A stretch of DNA of 64,000 nucleotides, from assembly GCA_965267605.1 (NCBI GenBank), contig OZ254088.1, positions 558,001 through 622,000 of the forward strand, in the 5' to 3' direction. The notes below the pieces were generated by a model that saw only the letters and a program-made list of their open reading frames with translations, made no database searches and was not told the origin of the DNA. Position numbers and translations under genes: made by a program. Origin of the DNA: G965267605 sp965267605. Lineage in GTDB: Bacteria > Bacteroidota > Bacteroidia > Flavobacteriales_E > Vicingaceae. This document shows positions 16,715 through 25,007 of this stretch, in pieces (position 1 is the first letter of the stretch; the number at the start of each line of letters is the position of its first letter).

Positions 16715-17836
16715 GTGAAGAGACCCGTAATTGGTGTATTAGGAGGAGGCCAGCTTGGAAGGATGCTCCTTCAGGAAGCGTATAATTTCGATGCGGATAT
16801 CCATATCCTCGATCCGGACCCCCAGGCTCCATGTAGAGATCTTGCGGCAAGTTTTACTGTCGGGGATTTCCGCGATTATGACACGGTAATGGCATTCGGT
16901 GCGGACAAAGATGTTATGAGCATTGAATTTGAGGATGTGAATGCGGATGCACTGACGGATCTTGAAAAACAGGGTAAGAAAGTGTTTCCTCAGCCATCTG
17001 CGCTGAAGATTATCAAGGACAAGGGATTACAAAAGCAGTTCTATGCAGAGAATGGATTCCCGACTTCCCCTTTCTTTACCTCCGAAAATGTTGAAGAAGC
17101 CAGGCAGCAGCTGAACAACTATCCCTACTTCCAGAAGCTTCGTACCTCCGGTTACGATGGATATGGTGTGAAACACCTTCCGGATAGTGCGGTGGAGTTA
17201 ATGGATGGCCCCAGTATGTTCGAAGAAGCGGTGGATATCCTTAAGGAGTTATCTGTGATTGTTGCCAGGAACGAGGGAGGAGATGTCACTGCTTATCCCT
17301 GCGTAGAATTGGAATTCAATCCTGAAGCGAACATGGTGGAATACCTGTTCTCTCCTGCGGATATAGACAATAGCGTTGAACAGAAGGCCATCGAGATTGC
17401 CAAAGGCATTATAGAGAAGCTTGATATGGTTGGGATTCTGGCAGTCGAGTTTTTCCTTGATAAGCAGGGCGACATTCTTGTGAATGAGGTGGCTCCAAGA
17501 CCGCATAACAGTGGTCACCAAACCATTGAAGGCAACTGGACGTCACAGTACCAGCAGTTGTTGCGATGCTTATTGGGATTGCCACTTGGTGATACAGGAA
17601 TTAAGTTACCTTCTGTAATGGTGAACATTCTTGGTGAAAAGGGATTCACAGGTGATGCCATTGTGGAAGGGATGGACGATACGGTACGAATTCGTGGTGC
17701 CTTCGTTCACCTTTATGGCAAGCGCAAGACGAAGCCATTCCGTAAAATGGGACACGTCACGGTTGTGAACAAAGACCTATCTGAAGCGAAAGCGTTAGCT
17801 TTGCAAGTGAAACAAACCCTGAAAATCAAAGCATAA
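16715..17836 (+). CDS. purK: 5-(carboxyamino)imidazole ribonucleotide synthase
   Basis: PurK is the ATP-grasp enzyme that carboxylates AIR to N5-CAIR in de novo purine synthesis. GVLGGGQLGRMLLQEA at the N-terminus, FQKLRTSGYDGYGVK in the ATP-grasp, and FLDKQGDILVNEVAPRPHNSGHQT in the catalytic core are family signatures. The start is the GTG at 16715; no better in-frame ATG exists. The stop overlaps the purE start by one base (TAATG), so translation is coupled. Confidence 0.96.
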   Translation: MKRPVIGVLGGGQLGRMLLQEAYNFDADIHILDPDPQAPCRDLAASFTVGDFRDYDTVMAFGADKDVMSIEFEDVNADALTDLEKQGKKVFPQPSALKIIKDKGLQKQFYAENGFPTSPFFTSENVEEARQQLNNYPYFQKLRTSGYDGYGVKHLPDSAVELMDGPSMFEEAVDILKELSVIVARNEGGDVTAYPCVELEFNPEANMVEYLFSPADIDNSVEQKAIEIAKGIIEKLDMVGILAVEFFLDKQGDILVNEVAPRPHNSGHQTIEGNWTSQYQQLLRCLLGLPLGDTGIKLPSVMVNILGEKGFTGDAIVEGMDDTVRIRGAFVHLYGKRKTKPFRKMGHVTVVNKDLSEAKALALQVKQTLKIKA

Positions 17837-18318
17837 TGGAAGCACAGGTTGGAATTATCATGGGAAGCAGTTCAGACCTGAATGTAATGCAAGCCGCTGC
17901 CGATATACTGGATGAATTCGGTGTTGCCTATGAGATCAAGGTTGTTTCTGCGCATCGTACTCCGGAAATGATGATGGAGTATGCGGGAGCAGCTGCTGAT
18001 AGGGGTATCAAGGTAATTATAGCTGGCGCTGGCGGTGCTGCGCATCTTCCGGGAATGGTAGCTTCCGTAACTACATTGCCAGTTATTGGCGTACCGGTGA
18101 ACTCTTCCAATTCAATAGATGGTTGGGATTCAGTGCTAAGCATTCTTCAAATGCCAGGTGGTGTTCCGGTAGCTACGGTTGCGCTGAATGGAGCGAAGAA
18201 TGCTGGTATTCTTGCAGCGCAGATCTTGGCTACTTCCAACGATGAACTATCTGCCAAGATGGCGGAGTATAAGCAGGCGTTGAAGGCCAAGGTTGATCAA
18301 ATGAATAAGGAGCTTTAG
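17836..18318 (+). CDS. purE: N5-carboxyaminoimidazole ribonucleotide mutase
   Basis: PurE moves the carboxyl of N5-CAIR to carbon 4 to give CAIR. The MGSSSDLNVMQAAADIL opening and SAHRTPEMM, AGAGGAAHLPGM and PVNSSNSIDGWDSVLSI motifs are those of class I PurE (N5-CAIR mutase), consistent with the PurK partner. The gene order purK-purE is the reverse of E. coli purE-purK. The 160-residue length is normal. It faces a convergent T9SS cargo gene 16 bases away. Confidence 0.97.
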   Translation: MEAQVGIIMGSSSDLNVMQAAADILDEFGVAYEIKVVSAHRTPEMMMEYAGAAADRGIKVIIAGAGGAAHLPGMVASVTTLPVIGVPVNSSNSIDGWDSVLSILQMPGGVPVATVALNGAKNAGILAAQILATSNDELSAKMAEYKQALKAKVDQMNKEL

Positions 18319-18334
18319 CTGAATAGGGTTATTA

Positions 18335-19918
18335 CTACCTAAGCTCTCGATTAATAATCAGTTTCTTCGTTACATGTGAATTGTCCAGAAATACGTGGAC
18401 AAGATATACTCCGGTTTGGAGGTTGAGGTCTAGTCGTAGATGATCTGTACGGTGTTCGGTTCTTTCCCAAACTTTCTCTCCTAGCAGATTATATACCTGA
18501 ACAGAACATTGCTGGTACATTTTGTTCCATTTCATTATGCTGGAACCGGAAGAAGGATTCGGAAACAGCGTTACAGTTTGCATGGAGATTAACTCACTGC
18601 GAGGATCCTGACCCACAAGTTTTGCCGAGTCTATTATGATCAGATAACCGTCTGTAGTGCTTACGTTATTGTAAATCACGGAATCCACCACAATTCCATT
18701 TGGATAAGGAGAGATGGAGAATACCGCAAGACTGTTGGTGTGCTGAACATCTTCCAGGGCGGTTGTTCCATTGCCGTTCAAGATGCTAAGTATATGATGT
18801 TTCCATTGGATATTGTTCGATCTGTTAACATAGTATAAGAAGCAATCCGTATTGCTATTGGCCGCTAAGACTTTCTCGCCTCGTTGGTTTACCGCAGCCA
18901 TCTTTCCGGGTACGGACAAGTCGGGGTCTTGAATGGCATAGGTGTTGACGGCTCCTCCCGCGTATTCATGAAATGTGACGTCAATTTGCGCGGGTCCTGG
19001 ATAGGCGATATGAAACTTCCCGGCTGCATGCTCAAGCATTATTTGCTGCCATTGCCCCGTACCGGTATTCACAATAGAGAAACTGTGTGTGCTATCTCCC
19101 ACGCTAAGTGCATAGTAATCTGTAATGGCATTGGTCTGTTGGAGGACAATGGTTGAATCGTCATCTGCGTCCGTTGCAATCATTCCTGTCCAGCCTAGGG
19201 GTAGCGTCTGCTGGGCTTCATCGAAGGGCAAATGGGCGAATCGAAAAGCACCGGATTGTGCGAAGGAGACAATCCACTCTTCATAATACCCCCATTGAAT
19301 TCCTTTGTTGGGCACAACGGTGTCTGAGCCAAAACGAAAGGCTACGACCTGATCAACGTTACAAGTGCCGTAGATCTTGAGATCATTGTTGCTGAGGTCT
19401 GCATCAATTACCTCCAACCAACGTGTAGATGGCATTGGGTCTGAAATGCGTAACCACTTCCGGTTACCCATGGAATCAATCCTGCATGCGAAAACCTTCG
19501 TATTACATATTGACCCGGAAACGATAGTATCCAATAATGTTACTGCTGAGTCTCTAATGACTCCTGATAAAAAGATGTCACCGTTCGCATCCACGTGGAG
19601 TGTATTGACAGCAGATGGCAGGCAGGTAATACCCACAAATGGTTTGGGATCAAGAACGTTGAAGGACCTTACCAGGTTTCCATCATGATCGAGCTTAAAG
19701 ATGCTGAACTTGTGGATTGAATCCGCTAATGTTACCGTGTCGGTTTTGTTTACAATGAGCTCCTTTGCTTGTGAATGAACCAGACAAGTAAATGTGCCAT
19801 TGGAATCTGCCCCAATCTTCTTAAAAGTTGCGGAGCCTTCAATGTGGGTAACGTTTACCTGCCCAAACGCTAGAATATTGAACAACAATACTTGAAGGAA
19901 TAAGCAAATCCTTGACAT
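18335..19918 (-). CDS. T9SS cargo with type A sorting domain
   Basis: A 527-residue secreted protein with signal peptide MSRICLFLQVLLFNILAFGQ. The body holds SBBP/propeller-like repeats (GDIFLSGVIRDSAV, NDLKIYGTCNVDQV). The last ~75 residues are a type A C-terminal sorting domain: VTLFPNPSSGSSIMKW, VQVYNLLGEKVWE, and LQTGVYLVHVF, ending in a short basic tail. The domain sends the protein across the outer membrane by the type IX system. The cargo function is unknown. It lies 47 bases downstream of the sorting-domain-only gene on the same strand. Confidence 0.88.
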   Translation of the reverse strand: MSRICLFLQVLLFNILAFGQVNVTHIEGSATFKKIGADSNGTFTCLVHSQAKELIVNKTDTVTLADSIHKFSIFKLDHDGNLVRSFNVLDPKPFVGITCLPSAVNTLHVDANGDIFLSGVIRDSAVTLLDTIVSGSICNTKVFACRIDSMGNRKWLRISDPMPSTRWLEVIDADLSNNDLKIYGTCNVDQVVAFRFGSDTVVPNKGIQWGYYEEWIVSFAQSGAFRFAHLPFDEAQQTLPLGWTGMIATDADDDSTIVLQQTNAITDYYALSVGDSTHSFSIVNTGTGQWQQIMLEHAAGKFHIAYPGPAQIDVTFHEYAGGAVNTYAIQDPDLSVPGKMAAVNQRGEKVLAANSNTDCFLYYVNRSNNIQWKHHILSILNGNGTTALEDVQHTNSLAVFSISPYPNGIVVDSVIYNNVSTTDGYLIIIDSAKLVGQDPRSELISMQTVTLFPNPSSGSSIMKWNKMYQQCSVQVYNLLGEKVWERTEHRTDHLRLDLNLQTGVYLVHVFLDNSHVTKKLIINRELR

Positions 19919-19965
19919 GAATTAAAGATAGGTAAACTGTAGCGTTGAGGCCTGATGGTCTTGTA

Positions 19966-20316
19966 CTAGCGGACCAGTGTTATTACGCCTTTCTCTTCAG
20001 AAATTTCATCGTCCTGACCTACGTACGTTACAACGTAGTAGTAAGTTCCGGCTGGACATTTCTTGCCGGCAAAAGTGTAGCCATCCCAACCTCCGTTGAG
20101 GCTATTCCAGGTATAAACGATCTCGCCCCATCTGTTGAATACACGTGCCTTTAAAGAACGCACACCCGTTGTTTCAATAAGAAACATATCGTTCTTGCCA
20201 TCCAGATTTGGCGAGAACACATTAGGGATGGTCACAGTCTTTTCAGCAGTCTGTGAGTATCCGGCAATGCTGATGACGGTAAAAGACAATATGGCGATCA
20301 GCTTTCGCACCCTCAA
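19966..20316 (-). CDS. Mini-protein: signal peptide plus type B (gliding-type) sorting domain only
   Basis: A 116-residue protein. Residues 1-22 (MRVRKLIAILSFTVISIAGYSQ) are a signal peptide; almost everything after is a CHU_C/type B C-terminal sorting domain: IPNVFSPNLDGKNDMFLIE, VFNRWGEIVYTW, GGWDGYTFAGKKCPAGTYYYVVTY and a final GVITLVR. Such domains usually end proteins of several hundred to thousands of residues. Here there is no cargo. It may be an authentic small secreted protein or a remnant of a larger gene, but the reading frame is intact with its own signal peptide and shows no frameshift. Confidence 0.85.
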   Translation of the reverse strand: MRVRKLIAILSFTVISIAGYSQTAEKTVTIPNVFSPNLDGKNDMFLIETTGVRSLKARVFNRWGEIVYTWNSLNGGWDGYTFAGKKCPAGTYYYVVTYVGQDDEISEEKGVITLVR

Positions 20317-20401
20317 TTATACGGTTTAAGCACGTTAAAGTTTTAAAATATTGCGGATTCCTTAAAAAGCACGATTCAAAATTGACGTATATTTCATTCC
20401 A

Positions 20402-21220
20402 ATGAAAAGGCCCATTCTTTTTTTATTCACTGTCCTGTCTTTAAACTCCTTTGGTTGGAATTTCAATGGATTGCTGGGCGCGCGTTCTGCCGGAATGGCG
20501 GGGTTAGGCGTAAGTACTCCTGGATCATGGGCCGCAGAGAACAATGTGGCAGGTCTTGGCTTCCAGGAGTTCACAACGCTAGGGCTTCATTATGAGAACA
20601 GATTTCTGGTCAACGGATTGGGCTACGGTGGATTCAACTTTGCAGTTCCTGTAAAGAATGCGGGAGTAGGGTTGTCATTTACCAATTTTGGGTCTAGCCT
20701 TTACCGCGAGTCGAAAGTTGGATTAGGCTATGGAATAAGCTTTGGGGATAAACTATCAATGGGACTGCAACTTTCCTATTTGCAAACGTTCATAGGGAAC
20801 GACTATGGTGTGCGCAATAACGTGGCCGGCTCTTTTGGTGTCATGGCGAAACTTACGGATGAGCTCACATTCGGTGCGCAGATATTTAACCTTAATAGGG
20901 CCAAGTTGGATGATTACGATGATGAGCGAATACCTACCATCATTCGTGCTGGAGTGGCCTACGAATTCTCCGATAAGGTGCTGTTAAGCTCGGATGTGGA
21001 GAAGGAACTGAATGAGGAGACGATCATTAGGCTTGGCCTTGAATACCATCCGGTAGATAAATTCTACTTCCGTACAGGTGTGAGCACCAATCCTTACACT
21101 TATTCTTTTGGCTTTGGAGTAGAACTGGATAAGTTCAAGGTGGACGCTGCCTCTGGTTTCCATCCGGTATTAGGTGTTTCTCCTGTACTTTCTCTCGTAT
21201 ACACGTTCAGCAAAGAATGA
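20402..21220 (+). CDS. Predicted outer-membrane barrel, PorV/PorQ-like
   Basis: A 272-residue protein with signal peptide MKRPILFLFTVLSLNSFGWN. The mature part begins NGLLGARSAGMAGLGVSTPGSWAAENNVAGLG, a pattern seen in FadL-superfamily and PorV/PorQ-type Bacteroidota barrels, and continues as repeated amphipathic strands (GVGLSFTNFGSS, GLGYGISFGDKLSMGLQLSY) ending in SLVYTF. Localisation to the outer membrane is well supported; the specific family is not. The start of the next gene overlaps the stop by 4 bases (ATGA), so the two form an operon. Confidence 0.75.
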   Translation: MKRPILFLFTVLSLNSFGWNFNGLLGARSAGMAGLGVSTPGSWAAENNVAGLGFQEFTTLGLHYENRFLVNGLGYGGFNFAVPVKNAGVGLSFTNFGSSLYRESKVGLGYGISFGDKLSMGLQLSYLQTFIGNDYGVRNNVAGSFGVMAKLTDELTFGAQIFNLNRAKLDDYDDERIPTIIRAGVAYEFSDKVLLSSDVEKELNEETIIRLGLEYHPVDKFYFRTGVSTNPYTYSFGFGVELDKFKVDAASGFHPVLGVSPVLSLVYTFSKE

Positions 21221-23292
21221 AGAGGCTAACGTTCATTCTGTTGCTGATTGGAACAACTGCTTTTGCGCAGAAGGAGGAGACTAAGAATACAATCATTGAA
21301 AAACGCGTGGAGTATCTGTTAGAGACCGCAGCGGAGGACAACGATCTTGATTTTCAAACACTCTTTGATGGACTCCTGTACTTCTACGATCATCCCTTGA
21401 ACATCAATCATACCAGTGCCGATGAACTGGAGGAACTGGGATTGCTAACAGACATTCAGATCAACGCATTGTTGAATCACATAAGCGAGCATGGCAAATT
21501 GATTCGCCTGGAAGAATTACAGACGATCAGAGCCTTTGATACCGAAGTGATCCGTCTGATTATGCCTTTCATTAAGATCAGTGTGGACGCAGAATCTAAT
21601 CCACTTGTGTTTTCCGAAATTCTCAAGAACGGAAAACACACTTTCCTTACCCGTTATATCCGGGTGTTGGAAGAGCAGGAAGGATTTAGCCCGATTGATG
21701 ATTCTACGTTAGCGGCTAACCCAAACAGAAGGTACCTGGGGTCTCCAGATAAACTGTATTTCCGCTACCGTTACCAGTACTCCAACAGATTATCCATTGG
21801 GCTAACTGCCGAGAAGGACGCAGGTGAAGAGTTTTTCAAAGGAACACAGAAGAATGGGTTTGACTATTATTCCTTTCATGCCTACGCCAGGGATCTTTCC
21901 ATCTTCAAACACCTGGTAGTAGGTGATTACCAGGCGCAATTTGGTCAGGGTTTGACGTTCTGGTCAGGTTACTCCTTTGGTAAGAGTGCTGAAGTGATGT
22001 TGGTGAAGCGACAGGCACAACTTATCAGACCGTACACATCGGTGGATGAAAACCAATTCCTGCGTGGAGCAGCTTCCACCGTGAAGGCAGGTAAGGTGTT
22101 GCTGACTACTTTCTACTCGCGTAACCGTTTGGATGCCAATATCTCTTCATCAGATACGTTGGAAAATGAAGTGTCATTTACCTCCCTTCAGACTTCTGGT
22201 ATACATGGCACTCAGGCACAATTGGAAGACAAAGATGCGGTGACGCAAACGGTTTTCGGTGCCAATGCTACTTATAGGAGTGGGGGATTGTCTATCGGAG
22301 TGACGGGTGTGAATAATACTTACGGGGGTACGTTTACTCCTGGTCTTACCACATACTCTCAATTCAGATTAGATACCAATGCCGTTACCAACATTGGACT
22401 GAATTACAACTATGTAGTAAGGAACCTGAACTTCTTCGGAGAATTCTCGCAATCACTCAATGGTGGTGGTGCAATGGTTAATGGAGTGATTGCTACGTTA
22501 GATCCACGTTTCAGCGTGGTAGTCCTGCATAGGAGCTATGCACGCGATTACCACATGATTGCTTCTGCTGCTATTGCAGAAAATTCACGGGTTGAGAATG
22601 AGCAGGGTACCTATATTGGAATTGAAGCAAGACCAAGTCGTTCGTGGCGGATTACAGCGTACTACGATCAGTTCAGATTTCCTTGGTTGAAATACCAGGT
22701 AGATGGCCCATCCGGAGGATTCCAATACCTGGGGCAGGTTACATGGAAGCCATCTAAGAAGCTGGAGATATACGGTCGTATAAGATCCAGAATACGAGAG
22801 CGTAATGCCAGATTAACTGAGGAGGGAATTGACGCCTTGTTGTCTGAAGAGCAAACCAATTACCGGTTGAATTTGACCGTAAAGGTTACAGACAATGTAA
22901 AGCTTAAATCAAGGGTAGAATGGGTGAAGTACAGGCTTGGTGACGAGAAGGACGAATCGGGCTTCCTGATTTATCAGGATGTGGTGTACCAGAAGATGGG
23001 CTTCCCGCTGAGATTTGTTGCACGCTATGGTCTGTTCGATACGGATTCATACGATAGTAGGATTTATACCTACGAGAATGATGTGCTATACTACTTCTCG
23101 ATCCCCGCGTACTACAGCCAGGGAATGCGTACGTATTTGATGGCGCGTTATGACATCAGCAAAAGTTTGAAGTTATGGGTGCGCTGGGCACAGTACTACT
23201 ATCAGGACAGGGATGTGATCAGCTCTGGCTTGAACGAGATCAACGGAAATGTGAAGTCTGAGCTGAAGGTTCAACTACTAATGAAACTATAG
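21217..23292 (+). CDS. Outer-membrane protein with N-terminal helix-hairpin-helix region
   Basis: A 691-residue protein with signal peptide MKRLTFILLLIGTTAFAQ. Residues 55-125 carry a ComEA-like helix-hairpin-helix pair (LNINHTSADELEELGLLTD, then GKLIRLEELQTIRAFD), which in ComEA binds DNA. The remaining ~550 residues are strongly alternating strands typical of a large outer-membrane beta-barrel (LYFRYRYQYSNRLSIGLTAE, LKSRVEWVKYRL) and the sequence closes with VKSELKVQLLMKL. This architecture recurs in Bacteroidota, but I know of no established function. It is co-transcribed with the barrel gene upstream. Confidence 0.8.
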   Translation: MKRLTFILLLIGTTAFAQKEETKNTIIEKRVEYLLETAAEDNDLDFQTLFDGLLYFYDHPLNINHTSADELEELGLLTDIQINALLNHISEHGKLIRLEELQTIRAFDTEVIRLIMPFIKISVDAESNPLVFSEILKNGKHTFLTRYIRVLEEQEGFSPIDDSTLAANPNRRYLGSPDKLYFRYRYQYSNRLSIGLTAEKDAGEEFFKGTQKNGFDYYSFHAYARDLSIFKHLVVGDYQAQFGQGLTFWSGYSFGKSAEVMLVKRQAQLIRPYTSVDENQFLRGAASTVKAGKVLLTTFYSRNRLDANISSSDTLENEVSFTSLQTSGIHGTQAQLEDKDAVTQTVFGANATYRSGGLSIGVTGVNNTYGGTFTPGLTTYSQFRLDTNAVTNIGLNYNYVVRNLNFFGEFSQSLNGGGAMVNGVIATLDPRFSVVVLHRSYARDYHMIASAAIAENSRVENEQGTYIGIEARPSRSWRITAYYDQFRFPWLKYQVDGPSGGFQYLGQVTWKPSKKLEIYGRIRSRIRERNARLTEEGIDALLSEEQTNYRLNLTVKVTDNVKLKSRVEWVKYRLGDEKDESGFLIYQDVVYQKMGFPLRFVARYGLFDTDSYDSRIYTYENDVLYYFSIPAYYSQGMRTYLMARYDISKSLKLWVRWAQYYYQDRDVISSGLNEINGNVKSELKVQLLMKL

Positions 23293-23928
23293 CTTCCTTG
23301 CAACCATCAGTCCATCACGCACTGGAAAGAGCACATTAGCTACCCGCGGGTCATTCTGAATTTTCTCCGAATACGCTTTCAAAGCTTTGGTGTCATCGTC
23401 CATGTTCGACTCATCATCCACCACCTTTCCGCTCCAAAGTACGTTGTCTGCGATGATGATCCCTCCGGGTCTAACCTCGTCAATAACCAGGTCGTAGTAA
23501 TTGCTATAGTTGGGCTTATCAGCATCAATGAAAACCAGGTCCCAGGTTTCATTCAACGCAGGAATGATCTCCATGGCGTTGCCAATATGTAGCTGAACGG
23601 TGTCGTTCAGGTCTGCTCGGCTCAGGTACCTTCTGATCATCGATTCCAGTTCGTCATTGATATCGATGGTGTGGAGTACGCCACCTTCCTGTAGTCCCTC
23701 TGCCAGACAAATCGCTGAATACCCTGTGTAGGTTCCAACTTCAAGAATGCGTTTTGGTTGTATCATGTGAGAGAACATACTAAGTATCCTCCCTTGAACA
23801 TGTCCACTGAGCATTCTGGGAATCAACACCTTTTCCCATGTCTCGTGGTGCAGCTCTCTTAGCAGATCCGATTCCGGGTCACAAAGCCCATCAACGTATT
23901 GATCAATCTTGTCTGGTAGAAAATCCAT
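23287..23928 (-). CDS. O-methyltransferase, class I SAM-dependent (COMT/family 3 type)
   Basis: A 213-residue cytosolic methyltransferase. RILEVGTYTGYSAICLAEGL is the SAM-binding motif I, LHTIDINDEL motif II, WDLVFIDADKPNYSNYYDLV contains the Asp metal ligands, and GGIIIADNVLWSGKV holds the third metal ligand. The fold matches the Mg-dependent catechol/caffeoyl-CoA O-methyltransferases. The substrate is not predictable. The 3' end overlaps the HhH/barrel gene by 6 bases. Confidence 0.92.
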   Translation of the reverse strand: MDFLPDKIDQYVDGLCDPESDLLRELHHETWEKVLIPRMLSGHVQGRILSMFSHMIQPKRILEVGTYTGYSAICLAEGLQEGGVLHTIDINDELESMIRRYLSRADLNDTVQLHIGNAMEIIPALNETWDLVFIDADKPNYSNYYDLVIDEVRPGGIIIADNVLWSGKVVDDESNMDDDTKALKAYSEKIQNDPRVANVLFPVRDGLMVARKL

Positions 23929-24005
23929 GTCCGCGAAGGTAGGAGATTCTTCTGACGAGTGCAGGCAGAAAAGACGTAACTTTCTATAGCACGAACTCCT
24001 CTCAT

Positions 24006-24845
24006 ATGAAACGCGAACAACTTAATTCAGCGCTCAGGAATTACTCTTCTTTGGCGGTAGCTGCCCTGGGTGTTGGCTCTGCAAACGCGGGTATTATCTA
24101 TACGGATGTTAACCCTGATCAGACGTTCAGCAACAATGGCCAGTTCTATGACCTCGACTTGAACAATGATCTTACCAACGATTTTAGGATAACCATTACA
24201 ACTGGTGGGGGAGGCCCCGGCAGTACGTTTACCTACATTAAAGCCACTCCGTTGAACTCAAACTCCGTTGTGTTCAGTCAGAATTTTGGTGCATCAGCTA
24301 AACTGGCATCCGCCATGTCTGCCAGCAGTAATATCGGTGCAGGAAATCAATGGGCGAATGGTAACGCTATATATCTGGGAGATTACACTAAAGTAGGCAC
24401 GTTCACTACATCCAACGGGGCGTGGGGTAACCAGTCAGACAAGTATCTGGGATTGAAATTGAAGGTAGGTGCCAATACATACTACGGTTGGATTCGAATG
24501 GATGTAGGGAACAAGTATGGTTCCTTCACTGTGAAAGACTACGCTTACGAGAATACCAATAACACTACCATTAAGGCCGGTGATATGGGTGCTACTGCAA
24601 TGGATCGTTTGCATGGTGTTGGTATATCATGGCTCATTGATCAGGAGAACCTCATCATGAATTCGAATGAGTCTTTGACAGGTGAGCTGTCCATTATTGA
24701 TATGAATGGGAAAACCATTATTCAGAAGACAGTTACTAACAATTCTACCAAGGTTGGTATTACTGAATTGACCAATGGAATCTATTTCGCAATAGTTCGT
24801 TCTTCTGGAACCCTTGTCAGGAGGAAGTTTCTGATAGCACGTTAA
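24006..24845 (+). CDS. T9SS cargo with type A sorting domain and Ca-like motif
   Basis: A 279-residue protein. The N-terminus has an unusually long polar region before the hydrophobic stretch SSLAVAALGVGSANA, which ends in a signal cleavage site. The mature part opens GIIYTDVNPDQTFSNN and then has the acidic motif DLDLNNDLTNDF, which resembles a calcium loop, followed by a middle domain with YYGWIRMDVGN. The C-terminal ~60 residues are a type A sorting domain (IIDMNGKTIIQKTV, LTNGIYFAIVRSSGTL). A possible -7 element TAACTTTC lies at 23977-23984. Confidence 0.8.
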   Translation: MKREQLNSALRNYSSLAVAALGVGSANAGIIYTDVNPDQTFSNNGQFYDLDLNNDLTNDFRITITTGGGGPGSTFTYIKATPLNSNSVVFSQNFGASAKLASAMSASSNIGAGNQWANGNAIYLGDYTKVGTFTTSNGAWGNQSDKYLGLKLKVGANTYYGWIRMDVGNKYGSFTVKDYAYENTNNTTIKAGDMGATAMDRLHGVGISWLIDQENLIMNSNESLTGELSIIDMNGKTIIQKTVTNNSTKVGITELTNGIYFAIVRSSGTLVRRKFLIAR

Positions 24846-24889
24846 GAAGTGCTGCTTTTTCTTATTTGTTGAGGCTTTCGAGAGAAACC

Positions 24890-24952
24890 TGTGGACAACC
24901 TGTGCATATGCATGTGTACAAGTTTGTTAATAAGTACAAACTATGTTAATAA
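24890..24952 (+). other. Phased array of DnaA-box-like 9-mers, tandem and inverted repeats
   Basis: Five 9-mers on one strand begin at 24890 (TGTGGACAA), 24901 (TGTGCATAT), 24913 (TGTGTACAA), 24925 and 24944 (both TGTTAATAA), spaced 11, 12, 12 and 19 bases. The first differs from the DnaA box TGTGGATAA by one base, the others by two. Also present: a 10-base palindrome TGCATATGCA (24903-24912), an inverted repeat AGTTTGT/ACAAACT (24921-24927 and 24936-24942) and a near-tandem ~18-base repeat (24916-24933, 24934-24952). The region lies between two plus-strand genes. It could be a DnaA-binding or other regulator array; origin function is only a hypothesis. Confidence 0.35.
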
Positions 24953-25007
24953 ATGACGGCTTCGAAACGGAGTAGATTGCGCTGTAAATCGAAGTATAGT
25001 CTTCTAA

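Noticed and set aside
19966..20316. Pseudogene call for the sorting-domain-only protein
   Set aside because: The frame is intact with its own signal peptide and an independent start, and no related reading frame extends upstream in any frame, so a remnant cannot be asserted.
18335..24845. A polysaccharide utilisation locus in the barrel/T9SS region
   Set aside because: No SusC/SusD-like pair, TonB-dependent receptor or glycoside hydrolase was recognised.
24890..24952. Calling the 9-mer array a confirmed chromosome origin
   Set aside because: Most boxes have two mismatches, no dnaA/dnaN/gidA-type neighbours are present, and gene orientation does not diverge from it; it was kept only as a hypothesis.
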